A stretch of 64,000 bases of DNA from Paenarthrobacter aurescens. Its GTDB lineage: Bacteria > Actinomycetota > Actinomycetes > Actinomycetales > Micrococcaceae. The notes under the pieces were generated by a model, which worked only from the letters and a program-made list of their open reading frames with translations, searched no databases and had not been told where the DNA came from. Each line of letters starts with the position of its first letter. The stretch's first letter is position 1. Of this stretch, positions 35,389 through 43,575 are shown one piece after another. The translations under genes were made by a program, and so were the position numbers. Location of the stretch: the NCBI RefSeq assembly GCF_025421775.1, contig NZ_JAOEFX010000013.1, positions 1 through 64,000 of the forward strand, given 5' to 3'.

Positions 35389-35957
35389 ACAGGGGCGTCC
35401 TGCCGTGCTGGGTCCGCGGGTGGCGCCGTGTCTTCGTTCAGGAGGAATTCCACTGCATGGCGCAGGTCCTGGGCCACCACGGCGGCAGCATCTATTTCTT
35501 CCTGACGTGTCATGGGCGTTGGCACCAGCACCGCACGCGCACCGGCAGCCGCGGCCGCTTCCATGTCCGCTCCTATATCGCCGACGTACGCGGCCTCGGA
35601 CGGTTCGATGCCAAGTGTGCGGCACGCTCCCAGAATCATTCCGGGGGCGGGTTTCCGGCAGCTGCATCCCTCTTCCGGTCCGTGCGGACAGATCTCCCAC
35701 ACGTCGAAGGGCCCCAGCATCTGCTCTACATGCTGGTTGACTTGGTGCACCTGATCCAGGGTCAGGAACCCACGTGACACACCTGACTGGTTGCTGACGA
35801 CACCAGTGGCCAACCCTGCCCGGCGTACCTTTTCGAGGGCCGGCAGGGCGCCGTCCATGGGCCGCACCAGCTGCGGGTCGCCGTTGTATGGCACGTCAAC
35901 GACGAGCGTTCCATCGCGGTCAAACAGGACCGCCTTCAACGTTCCGGTTCCTCCCAT
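35385..35957 (-). CDS. gmhB: D-glycero-D-manno-heptose 1,7-bisphosphate 7-phosphatase
   Basis: Removes the C7 phosphate between the kinase and nucleotidyltransferase steps of heptose activation. A 190-residue HAD-IIIA phosphatase: FDRDGTLVVDV near residue 12 (nucleophile Asp), VVSNQSGVSRG, the zinc loop CPHGPEEGCSCRKP, and AYVGDIGADMEAA. All catalytic Asp residues are present. First gene of the minus-strand operon that runs through two glycosyltransferases to gmhA and hldE copy 2. Some homologues act on histidinol phosphate; the neighbours argue for heptose. Confidence 0.9.
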   Translation of the reverse strand: MGGTGTLKAVLFDRDGTLVVDVPYNGDPQLVRPMDGALPALEKVRRAGLATGVVSNQSGVSRGFLTLDQVHQVNQHVEQMLGPFDVWEICPHGPEEGCSCRKPAPGMILGACRTLGIEPSEAAYVGDIGADMEAAAAAGARAVLVPTPMTRQEEIDAAAVVAQDLRHAVEFLLNEDTAPPADPARQDAPV

Positions 35958-36043
35958 ACCCGCAACGTTCCCCAGTTCCCTGCGCGCTAAACAGTGCGGC
36001 AGTGAGAAGTTTCATGCCGCTAGACTCCTAGCGGGAGGCCACC

Positions 36044-37006
36044 ATGAACACGGCTTTGGACAGAGACGAGAGCAACGATCAACCCCTGCTGCTTGCCCTG
36101 CGCGCCCTGAAACTCGGCGACCTCCTGGTGGCAGTTCCGGCCCTCCGCGGCTTGCGCCGGGCCTTTCCGGAACACCGGATCCTGTATGCCGCGCCGGCTT
36201 GGGTAGCCGAGGCCTTGGACTTGGTAGGCGACATCCACCACCTGCCCACGCCCGGTCTCGACCATCCCCTGACCGTCCCCCGTGGTGCCGTGGATATTGC
36301 GGTGAACCTGCACGGAAACGGGCCTGAGAGCCGCTTGCGGATAGGCGAATTGCAGGCCAGGCGCGTGGTTGCGCATGCGGGCCCAGGGGTCAGTGGGCCG
36401 CCGTGGGTCACGGGCTTGCCTGAACGCGAGCGCTGGACCCGCCTGCTCAACTGGCACGGCATCGACGCCGATCCGCTCGACTACCGGTTGAACCGACCGG
36501 CCGTTCCTTCGCCACGTCCCGGCGCCACTGTTATCCATGTGGGTGCCGCGTACGGCAGCAGGCTCTGGCCTGTGGAGCGGTTCGCTGATGTTGCAGTCGA
36601 ACTCACTGCTGCGGGGCACCACATTGTTCTCACTGGTAGTTCATCTGAGCGTGGGCGGGCTGAGGAGACCGCCGCCTTGGCGAGGCTCAAAGGAGCAAAC
36701 CTCGACGACGGGTTGCTGGCTGGGAGGCAGGGCCTCGCCGAATTCGCGGCAACAGTTGCCGAAGCCCGGCTGGTGGTCTCCGCGGACACCGGCGCCGCAC
36801 ATTTGGCGTCCGCGTATGAGCGTCCGTCCGTAGTGCTGTTCGGCCCTGCTCCGGTCGAAGAATGGGGTCCGCCGCCGGGCCCGCACGTGGTGCTCACCGC
36901 CGTCGAACTCCGCCGCGGTGATGTGTTCTCCAGCGATCCTGACCCCGCGCTGATGGCCGTCAGTGTCCGCGACGTTGTGGAGGCCGTGGAGCGGCTGGGC
37001 TGCTAA
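36044..37006 (+). CDS. Glycosyltransferase family 9 (heptosyltransferase-like)
   Basis: A 320-residue GT9 protein, the third in the locus. ALRALKLGDLLVAVPALRGLR at the N-terminus, donor-site region VIHVGAAYGSRLWPVERF and SADTGAAHLASAYERPSVVLF. It lacks the Cys-rich C-terminal insertions of the other two. GGGAGG precedes the ATG; it is divergent from gmhB across an 86-bp promoter region. Confidence 0.86.
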   Translation: MNTALDRDESNDQPLLLALRALKLGDLLVAVPALRGLRRAFPEHRILYAAPAWVAEALDLVGDIHHLPTPGLDHPLTVPRGAVDIAVNLHGNGPESRLRIGELQARRVVAHAGPGVSGPPWVTGLPERERWTRLLNWHGIDADPLDYRLNRPAVPSPRPGATVIHVGAAYGSRLWPVERFADVAVELTAAGHHIVLTGSSSERGRAEETAALARLKGANLDDGLLAGRQGLAEFAATVAEARLVVSADTGAAHLASAYERPSVVLFGPAPVEEWGPPPGPHVVLTAVELRRGDVFSSDPDPALMAVSVRDVVEAVERLGC

Positions 37007-37048
37007 GGACCCTCTTCCGGTGGTAACCCGGGTTGTAATCCTTGGCGT

Positions 37049-37825
37049 CTAGGGGGCCGTCCCGTCCCGTAACCGGGCTTCTTCGTCCAGCAGCTGCGTT
37101 TGGAGCGAGACGAGGATTTTGGACAGCTTGCGCGACACCTGCATCTGCGACATCCCCAGCGCTTCCGCGATAGTGGACTGCGTCTCCTCGCGGTAATAGC
37201 GCCGGTAGAGCAGGTGACGGTCCTCAGCACTCAGTTCGCGGATGGCGTTGCGCAGGGCCAGCACGTCCTCCAGCCGATCCGTCGGGCAGCCGAAAGCGGA
37301 AAGGGAACCTTGCAGGCCGTCACGCCCCTCGGACGCAGGAGCATCCAGGGAATCCGGGCGCTTGCTGGTACCGGCCATCAGTGCTTCACGCACCTGGCAA
37401 GGCTCCAGGCGCAGATCCTCGGCAACTTCCTCCGGCGATGGGGTCCGCTGCAGGGTTTGAGTCAGTTCTTCCGTCCGCGCCAGCACTTGGCGGCGGACGT
37501 CCTGGATGGTGCGTGGCGGGCGGACAACCCAGCAATGGTCGCGGAGGTACCGCTTGACCTCACCGGCGATCGTGGGCGCGGCGTAGGCGGGGAAGCTGAC
37601 GCCTTTGGACTCGTCAAAGCCGCGTGAAGCCTTAATGAGGCCCATGTAGGCAACTTGCCTGACGTCGTCCAGGTCATGCGTGTGGGCGGAATATCTTGCG
37701 GCAATCGACTTGGCCAAATTGAGGTGGTCAAGGATCAGGCTGTCCTGAAAACTCTGGCGAATGGAACCTTCCGGCGCTGCGGCGGGCGGACGGGTTGGGT
37801 CGTCAAAGGGTGGGATGTGTCGCAT
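37049..37825 (-). CDS. sigF: RNA polymerase sigma factor, SigF/SigB type
   Basis: An alternative sigma factor of the group that controls stress responses in Gram-positive bacteria. The 258-residue protein has region 2 (DLDDVRQVAYMGLIKA, FPAYAAPTIAGEVKRYLRD), region 3 (ELTQTLQRTPSPEEVAEDL) and region 4 with the helix-turn-helix STIAEALGMSQMQVSRKLS. No anti-sigma factor or anti-anti-sigma gene is beside it, which is unusual for SigF. Divergent from the GAF-ANTAR gene. Confidence 0.88.
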   Translation of the reverse strand: MRHIPPFDDPTRPPAAAPEGSIRQSFQDSLILDHLNLAKSIAARYSAHTHDLDDVRQVAYMGLIKASRGFDESKGVSFPAYAAPTIAGEVKRYLRDHCWVVRPPRTIQDVRRQVLARTEELTQTLQRTPSPEEVAEDLRLEPCQVREALMAGTSKRPDSLDAPASEGRDGLQGSLSAFGCPTDRLEDVLALRNAIRELSAEDRHLLYRRYYREETQSTIAEALGMSQMQVSRKLSKILVSLQTQLLDEEARLRDGTAP

Positions 37826-37958
37826 GGGCTCAATCCTCGGACCTGCTGGTTAGGGATGAGCCCACGGCAAGACTCCTTAAAAAGAGAAGCACACTTACTA
37901 TTAGCTTTCAACGGGGTTAGGCTCGAAAGGTAGTCAAATCCACGGATCGGAGATCTAC

Positions 37959-38699
37959 ATGGAAGACCCACAACTCGCCGAAACGACTACAGTGGTCGCG
38001 GATATTCAAGACCTGCTGCTCAGCACGCCTGATGTCGAAGCGTTCCTGGAGGAGTTGGCCCGGCACTCGGCCAGCATGTTCAGCAGCCCTGAGGCTGAGG
38101 TCTACTGCGGAATTACGCTGATGCGCCACCGCACAGCCGGCACTGTGGCCAGCAGCAGCGAACGGGCCAGGCAACTGGACGAGGTTCAGTACGCGTATGC
38201 CGACGGGCCCTGCCTCCACGCTTGTCGTGAGGGCACCCAGGTCCACATCCCCGACTTTGAAAAAGACAACACGTGGCCCGACTACAACGAGGCCATCACC
38301 GGCCACGGACTCCGTTCCGTACTGGCGGTTCCCTTTCCGCTTCCGGACAACACCTCCATGGCAGGCCTCAACCTGTACTCCGACCGCCCCAACGCCTTTG
38401 ACCAAGCAGCCGTGCAACGCGCCAACGACTATGTGGGGCAGGCCTCCAAAGGGCTTCAGCTGGCCGTACTGATTGCACAACACAGCCAAACCGCCGCCAA
38501 CTTGCGGGCAGCCATGGAGTCGCGGACCGTGATCGACGTTGCCACGGGCATCATCATCGCGCAGAACCGCTGCACCCAGGAGGAGGCGATGGAACTCATC
38601 AAGAAGGCTTCCAGCAACCGGAACGTCAAGCTCCGAGTGGTCGCCCAGGCCATTGTTGAATCTGCCGGCGGGGGCCCCATCCAGACAGTGTTCAAGTAG
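37959..38699 (+). CDS. GAF and ANTAR domain regulator
   Basis: A 246-residue cytosolic protein. The GAF domain covers roughly residues 20-165 (RQLDEVQYAYADGPCLHACREG); the C-terminal ANTAR domain has LRAAMESRTVIDVATGIIIAQNRCTQ with the Ala/Ala/Gly pattern. ANTAR proteins bind paired RNA hairpins to prevent transcription termination. GGAG precedes the ATG. Divergent from the sigma factor, which suggests a shared stress or redox signal. The RNA target is not visible. Confidence 0.88.
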   Translation: MEDPQLAETTTVVADIQDLLLSTPDVEAFLEELARHSASMFSSPEAEVYCGITLMRHRTAGTVASSSERARQLDEVQYAYADGPCLHACREGTQVHIPDFEKDNTWPDYNEAITGHGLRSVLAVPFPLPDNTSMAGLNLYSDRPNAFDQAAVQRANDYVGQASKGLQLAVLIAQHSQTAANLRAAMESRTVIDVATGIIIAQNRCTQEEAMELIKKASSNRNVKLRVVAQAIVESAGGGPIQTVFK

Positions 38700-38718
38700 G
38701 CCGCTTATTGCGGTGGTG

Positions 38719-39114
38719 TTAGCCCTGCATCGCGCCGATAATTGCGCCCATCGCCGTGAAAGTGACCACGTTGTAGCTGCCGTTGATCGCAAACAGTGTC
38801 AGGCTGCGGCGCTCGAACAGGTAGTTGACGCCCAGGGCGGTTGCCACCCAACCCACGCCGGCAGCCAGCCCGGCGAAGGTCCCGAATGCCAAACCACCAC
38901 GGCCAATGAAGGCTGCCAGGAAAATCGCCATCACCAGGGCAAGAAAAAACGAGCCCACAAAGACGCGCGCCGTTCCGGACTTCAACTGCTCATCGCTCAC
39001 CCCGGCTGCCTTTTGCCACGGCTTAGCGAACAACAGCGAATACCAAAGCCCGCCCACCACGAACGTAGCCACAGCAGCCAACAAGACAGCGAGCCAATTA
39101 ATCTGAACGTCCAT
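38719..39114 (-). CDS. DUF1761 membrane protein
   Basis: A 131-residue protein with four membrane helices and the family motif GLWYSLLFAKPWQKAAGVS near residues 22-40. Function unknown. A strong AGGAGGGG site precedes the ATG. It is convergent with the GAF-ANTAR gene, 19 bp apart. Confidence 0.82.
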   Translation of the reverse strand: MDVQINWLAVLLAAVATFVVGGLWYSLLFAKPWQKAAGVSDEQLKSGTARVFVGSFFLALVMAIFLAAFIGRGGLAFGTFAGLAAGVGWVATALGVNYLFERRSLTLFAINGSYNVVTFTAMGAIIGAMQG

Positions 39115-39190
39115 CGGTGTCCCCTCCTGAGCAGTCCCTGAATGGACAGTACGCCCGGGCGGACCCGAGGTCTTGTAAAAACCCCGCAGG

Positions 39191-40096
39191 CTAACCGGCT
39201 ATGTCCTCCAGTGGGACAAACGTGGCGTATTCCGCTCCGTAGTTCTGCACCACCCGAAGGTACTCCGACGGCGTGAAACCACTGAACCGCCGGAACGACC
39301 TGATGAGGTGCGGCTGATCGTAGTAATCGGCCAAGTGCAGGAGTTCACGGCCAGGCACTGAACCTTTGGGGAGGGCCGCCGCCTGGTTCACGATCCTGTT
39401 GAAACGGCACACATCCGAATACGCCTTGGCCGTGGTTCCGCAATCCCGCATCATGATGCGTTCAAGAGTGGACGTACTGATATCCAGTTCAGCGGCCAGC
39501 ACGCTGATTTCGACATCCTCTTCCGCGAGGGTTTCAACGGCTTTGACTGTCCTGGAGTCTGCTGGGTAACCCGGCCTGAGGTGCTTCAGCAGGAACGTTG
39601 CCAAGGACGCGAAAGCCTGCTCCGGTTCAGCGTCCATCAGATGCGAGCGCAGTTCCGAAAAGCCCGGGAAGATACTTTCAGCATCCACCACCCGGTTCTG
39701 AAACCTCGACGGCGGCTGGCTGGTGAACGCTGCAAGGCCATAGGGAGTGAGTCGGGCGCCAACGTTGAAGAGCTGCGCCGGGTTCTCGCTGATGACATAG
39801 CTGCGTTGCAGCCCTGCGTAGAAGCCGGTGGAGACTTCCGTAGCGTTGAGGTGGCGGTCGCCCGCCTTCACGGGCGCGCTGGTTTTGGGCGGGCTGATGT
39901 TGGGCGGGCTGGTTTTGGGCGGGCTGATGTTGGGCGGGCTGATCAGGCGGTAGGGGTCCGACAGGTTAAGAATCAGGTGTGCCGCTGGCCCTGGGAGGAT
40001 CTTCTCGTAACGCGCCTGCGGCTGCGCACGGACGAACCACAGCTGGGTGACAAACGGCTGCAGCCCGGGTGGTGCCGGACACTCTTCGTAGAACAC
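39191..40096 (-). CDS. AraC-family transcriptional regulator
   Basis: A 301-residue regulator. The N-terminal domain (about 1-160) is of the DUF6597 type that often precedes AraC HTH domains; the C-terminal AraC helix-turn-helix is seen in VLAAELDISTSTLERIMM and HLIRSFRRFSGFTPSEYLRV. Residues 53-73 are an SPPN/TSPP-type repeat encoded by alternating 15-bp units. The start is GTG at 40096 with a weak site. It stands alone, so its target is not apparent. Confidence 0.82.
   Translation of the reverse strand: MFYEECPAPPGLQPFVTQLWFVRAQPQARYEKILPGPAAHLILNLSDPYRLISPPNISPPKTSPPNISPPKTSAPVKAGDRHLNATEVSTGFYAGLQRSYVISENPAQLFNVGARLTPYGLAAFTSQPPSRFQNRVVDAESIFPGFSELRSHLMDAEPEQAFASLATFLLKHLRPGYPADSRTVKAVETLAEEDVEISVLAAELDISTSTLERIMMRDCGTTAKAYSDVCRFNRIVNQAAALPKGSVPGRELLHLADYYDQPHLIRSFRRFSGFTPSEYLRVVQNYGAEYATFVPLEDIAG
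39881..39943. repeat. 15-bp in-frame tandem repeat inside the AraC gene
   Basis: Four alternating 15-bp units, GGTTTTGGGCGGGCT and GATGTTGGGCGGGCT, at 39881, 39896, 39911 and 39926, followed by a partial GAT. They encode Ser-Pro-Pro with Asn-Ile or Lys-Thr between. The unit length keeps the reading frame, so slippage would vary the number of SPP linkers without frameshift. Confidence 0.9.
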
Positions 40097-40224
40097 AGCC
40101 CCAGTCTAGGCAGCACCACCGCCGATCCCGCTCTTATGGGACCCCCCGTCTCTCAGCGGTGAGTGTGACAAAAAAGAGCGAGTTCGGGCACAACAGCAGC
40201 GCCTCCGTCCGTGGCGAGCGGCTG

Positions 40225-41070
40225 TTACAGCAGGCCGCGCAAAATCAAGGCGGCGCCGTCGTCGAGCACTGAGGCGGTGACCTCATCCGCCACGGCGATC
40301 ACTTCATCCGGAGCCTGGCCCATGGCAACGCCGCGACCAGCCCACGTGAGCATTTCGATGTCGTTGCGGCCATCGCCTACGGCCACCGTGTTGGCCTGGT
40401 CCGTGCCGAGCTTGTGGCGCAGGGCCTCCAAGGCGCTGGCCTTGGTGACGCCGTCAGCCGCAATGTCCAGCCAGGCAGTCCAGCCCACCGAGTAGGTCAC
40501 GCCGGACAGCCCGATGTGCTTGATGGCCTCGTTGAATTCATCCGAGGTGTTCTCGCTGCTGAAGACCACCACGCGGACAGCGGTGGCATCCAACATGGTC
40601 TGGAAATCCACGCCGATGGACTCCACGCCGAAACTGGCATCCTGGAATCGCTCGGTGGAGAGGAAGTTACCGTCCTCGTCCTCCAGGGCGTACTTGGCAT
40701 TGGGCAGCCGTTCGCGCAAGGCCTTCAGGGCCGGAGCGGGATCGAAGGTGGCCTTGTGGATGATCTCGTAGCCGTTATCCAGCGAAGGATCCAAGCGAAG
40801 TGTCACGCCGCCATTGCAGCACACGGCGTACCCTCGCTCGAGGCCGATCTGCTTGATAATCGGGAGCGTTGCATTGAGTGAGCGGCCGGTGGCGATCATG
40901 ACGTCGTGGCCGCCGGCCACTACAGCCTGTGCAGCGGAGCGAACACCCGGCGACATGTGGCCGTCGTGGTCCACAAGAGTGCCGTCGACGTCCAGGGCGA
41001 TCATGAGCTTGTTGTTGTTATTTGGCTGGTCATCGATGCCAGCAACTGGAGTATCAGTCAAAATAGTCAT
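40225..41070 (-). CDS. HAD-IIB (Cof-type) phosphatase
   Basis: A 281-residue cytosolic phosphatase. ALDVDGTLVDHDGH near residue 24 holds the nucleophile Asp, ATGRSLNAT the second motif, TKASALEAL and VGDGRNDIEMLTWAG the metal-binding motif 4. The cap is of the C2B type, usual for sugar-phosphate substrates. In related actinobacteria such a gene usually follows serS; here a helicase-like and a methyltransferase gene lie between. Confidence 0.86.
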   Translation of the reverse strand: MTILTDTPVAGIDDQPNNNNKLMIALDVDGTLVDHDGHMSPGVRSAAQAVVAGGHDVMIATGRSLNATLPIIKQIGLERGYAVCCNGGVTLRLDPSLDNGYEIIHKATFDPAPALKALRERLPNAKYALEDEDGNFLSTERFQDASFGVESIGVDFQTMLDATAVRVVVFSSENTSDEFNEAIKHIGLSGVTYSVGWTAWLDIAADGVTKASALEALRHKLGTDQANTVAVGDGRNDIEMLTWAGRGVAMGQAPDEVIAVADEVTASVLDDGAALILRGLL

Positions 41071-41161
41071 GCTTACAGTAGAGCAGACACCTCCGACAGT
41101 GAACTAGGACCGGCGCCACAGCGGACGATTAACGGGAAATGAACAGTCATCCCTGCGCCGG

Positions 41162-43348
41162 TCATTGGCCGCTCCTGAGGATGACAAGTTGACGGGTGGC
41201 GCGCGTCATCGCAACATAGCGGTCCACGGCGCCTTCGATGCCTGAGCCCAACGTCTCCGGATCGATGAGGACCACGAGGTCGAACTCCAGGCCCTTGGCG
41301 AGTTCCGGAGTGCGCCAGCTGACACGGTCCTGCCGGGGCTTCACGGGAATGGCTTCCGGCGCCGTGATGACGCACGCAGTGCCTTCTGGGTTTGCCGCGA
41401 GCCAGGTTTCCAGGATTCCGCCGAGCTCCTGCGTTTTCCCATGGCCCACAGGGACGCCACTGCTGCGCACCGAAGTAGGTACGTTGGCGTCCGGGAGCGC
41501 CACCCTGATGACCGGTTCAGCTTCAGCCATGACTTCCTCGGGCGTGCGGTAGTTGATGCTGAGGCCAGCCAGCTTCACGTTGGCCAGGCCCACCCTTTCG
41601 AGGCGCTCTTCCCAGGACTCGGTGAACCCGTGCCGGGCTTGGGCCCTGTCCCCCACCACAGTGAAGCTCCGCGAAGGGCAGCGAAGCAACAGCATCCGCC
41701 ACTCCGCGTCCGTCAGTTCCTGGGCCTCGTCCACCACGATGTGTGCGAACGGTCCGGCGAGGACATCCGGATCGATTGCTTCCAAGGCGTCCCGGTCCAC
41801 GAGCTTGTCCCGCATGTCGTCACCGCGAAGCATGTGCATCTCCAGGTTTTCAGAATCATCAGCTGCAATCAGGTCATCAACAACCCGGTCCATGAGCTCC
41901 CGTTCCGCTGCCTGAGCCGCCGCCTGCTTTCTCTTGCGTCGCGGGGCCTCCGGGTCACCGAGCCGTTGCCGGGCTGCGTCCAGAAGCGGCAGGTCCGCCG
42001 TCGTCCAGGCTTCGGGGTCTTCACGCTGCAGGGTGGCTCGTTCATCAGGCTGAAGCCAGGGTGCGCAAAGGCGCAGATACGCCGGCACCCGCCAGAGGTC
42101 TGCCACCAGTGCTCCGTAGTCCAGCAACGGCCACGCCCGATTGAAATTCGCCTGAAGCTCCGGGGTGAGGGTCAATGCCCTGCGGAGCAGGCCCTGGGGA
42201 ACGTCGTGCCCAGACATCTTGTCCGCGAGGATTTCCAGCAGCGCATCCCACACATCGTCACGGGCTTCGTTGTGCGGGGTTCCGGGCTCTGCGGCGTCGA
42301 AGGCCTCGGCCCAGTCCTCACTGCTGAGCGAGACGTCGGCGTAAGGCGTCTCGACCTCCATGCCCTCGGACGGTGGCTCCTCATGGAACTTCACCGCACG
42401 CTCAATCGCTTTCACCATGTCCACGCTGGACTTGAGCCGTGCCACTTCGGGATCACTTTCGGCGGCAGCCGTGGCACCTTCGGGGACAAGATCCCTCAAC
42501 GTGCATGTCTGCACACCTTCCTCACCCAGGCTGGGAAGGACATCGGCAATGTAGGCGAGGTAAGGCTGGTGCGGACCAACGAACAGGACGTCGCTCTTTC
42601 GATGGTTGCTGCGGCGGCTCAGCCGGGGATCCGAATAGAGCAGGTAGGCCGTGCGGTGCAAGGCGACCACAGTCTTTCCGGTGCCCGGACCGCCGTCCAC
42701 CACTAAAGCACCGCGAGAGCCGGCCCGAATGATCTGGTCCTGGTCACCCTGGATTGTCGCCAGCACGTCCCTCATCCGCGGTGAGCGACTGCTGCCCAGG
42801 CTGGCAATGAATGCCGACTGGTCATCAAGGGCAGTGTTATTTTCCAAGCCACCTGTGGTGAACACTTCGTCCCAATAGTCACTGATCCGCCCCCGCGTCC
42901 AGCGGAAACGGCGACGACTTACCAGCCCCATCGGATTGGCATGGGTTGCTCCGAAGAAGGGCTCGGCTGCCGGGGAGCGCCAGTCAATCAAGAGCCGGCG
43001 CCCTTGGCTGTCGTTGAGGCCAAGCCTGCCGATGTACACGGGGTCCGGACTATCCGCGCTCACCATCCGTCCCAGGCAAAGGTCCAAACCGAAGCGCCGT
43101 AGGGCCTTGAGGCGCGCTGCGGTCCTGTGAATCTCCTGGTCCCGGTCCAGTGCAGCCTGGCCGCGACCGCCGGGCTGCTTTCGAGTGACATCGAGACGGT
43201 TGGACAGTTCCGCAATAGACTCCGAAAGACTCGCTGCGATGGCTTCGAACTGCTGCTCATCTTTGCCGATCAGCTTCGAATCCGCCTTGCGTTCCAGATG
43301 TTCAGGCAGAGCGAAGGCGCTGGTTTTCAGGGGGCTGATTTTAGGCAT
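41162..43348 (-). CDS. helR: HelR/HelD-type RNA polymerase-associated ATPase
   Basis: A 728-residue SF1-like motor protein. An N-terminal coiled-coil arm (about residues 20-90) precedes Walker A GGPGTGKT at 219-226; Walker B is HIVVDEAQELTDAEW near residue 555, followed by INYRTPEEVM and WRTPELAKGLEFDLVVLID of the second RecA domain. HelD proteins dislodge stalled RNA polymerase; HelR members protect it from rifamycins. The near-consensus rifamycin-associated element in its leader favours HelR. AAGGGAG precedes the ATG. Divergent from a methyltransferase. HelR versus plain HelD cannot be settled without structural comparison. Confidence 0.85.
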   Translation of the reverse strand: MPKISPLKTSAFALPEHLERKADSKLIGKDEQQFEAIAASLSESIAELSNRLDVTRKQPGGRGQAALDRDQEIHRTAARLKALRRFGLDLCLGRMVSADSPDPVYIGRLGLNDSQGRRLLIDWRSPAAEPFFGATHANPMGLVSRRRFRWTRGRISDYWDEVFTTGGLENNTALDDQSAFIASLGSSRSPRMRDVLATIQGDQDQIIRAGSRGALVVDGGPGTGKTVVALHRTAYLLYSDPRLSRRSNHRKSDVLFVGPHQPYLAYIADVLPSLGEEGVQTCTLRDLVPEGATAAAESDPEVARLKSSVDMVKAIERAVKFHEEPPSEGMEVETPYADVSLSSEDWAEAFDAAEPGTPHNEARDDVWDALLEILADKMSGHDVPQGLLRRALTLTPELQANFNRAWPLLDYGALVADLWRVPAYLRLCAPWLQPDERATLQREDPEAWTTADLPLLDAARQRLGDPEAPRRKRKQAAAQAAERELMDRVVDDLIAADDSENLEMHMLRGDDMRDKLVDRDALEAIDPDVLAGPFAHIVVDEAQELTDAEWRMLLLRCPSRSFTVVGDRAQARHGFTESWEERLERVGLANVKLAGLSINYRTPEEVMAEAEPVIRVALPDANVPTSVRSSGVPVGHGKTQELGGILETWLAANPEGTACVITAPEAIPVKPRQDRVSWRTPELAKGLEFDLVVLIDPETLGSGIEGAVDRYVAMTRATRQLVILRSGQ

Positions 43349-43403
43349 ACCACGACTCCCTTTTCCGTTGGTGATGGGGTTCGTGGATCAATTGTTCGGC
43401 ACC

Positions 43404-43428
43404 GGGGGGCCCTTGCCGCAAGCCCCCC
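43404..43428 (-). promoter_or_regulatory. Rifamycin-associated element (RAE) upstream of helR
   Basis: On the minus strand the 25 bases contain GGGGCTTGCGGCAAGGGCCC, one base longer than the RAE consensus I recall (GGGGCTTGCGGCAAGGCCC), centred on the palindrome TTGC-C-GCAA at 43413-43421. It sits about 56 bp upstream of the helR ATG and just downstream of a TATAAC -10-like box at 43434-43439. RAEs are known upstream of rifamycin-inducible resistance genes in actinobacteria. Confidence 0.8.
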
Positions 43429-43449
43429 AGTGCGTTATACATTGAATAT

Positions 43450-43475
43450 GGAAGGGATAATTCCCTTCCTTTTTT
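43450..43475 (+). terminator. Perfect 8-bp hairpin with six T in the helR-methyltransferase gap
   Basis: GGAAGGGA (43450-43457), loop TAAT, TCCCTTCC (43462-43469), then TTTTTT. Read on the plus strand it has the form of an intrinsic terminator, but no plus-strand gene ends here; it lies about 100 bp before the methyltransferase start and upstream of the helR promoter. An attenuator for a leader transcript or an operator are both possible. Confidence 0.5.
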
Positions 43476-43575
43476 GTGCCCATTCCCCACGCTCCCGCGT
43501 TCGTTCGAATTCCCCGCCACACAACGATAAGTGGGGCAAACAACGCGGGGTTTTGACCGCGGGTAGGGTGGTCGG

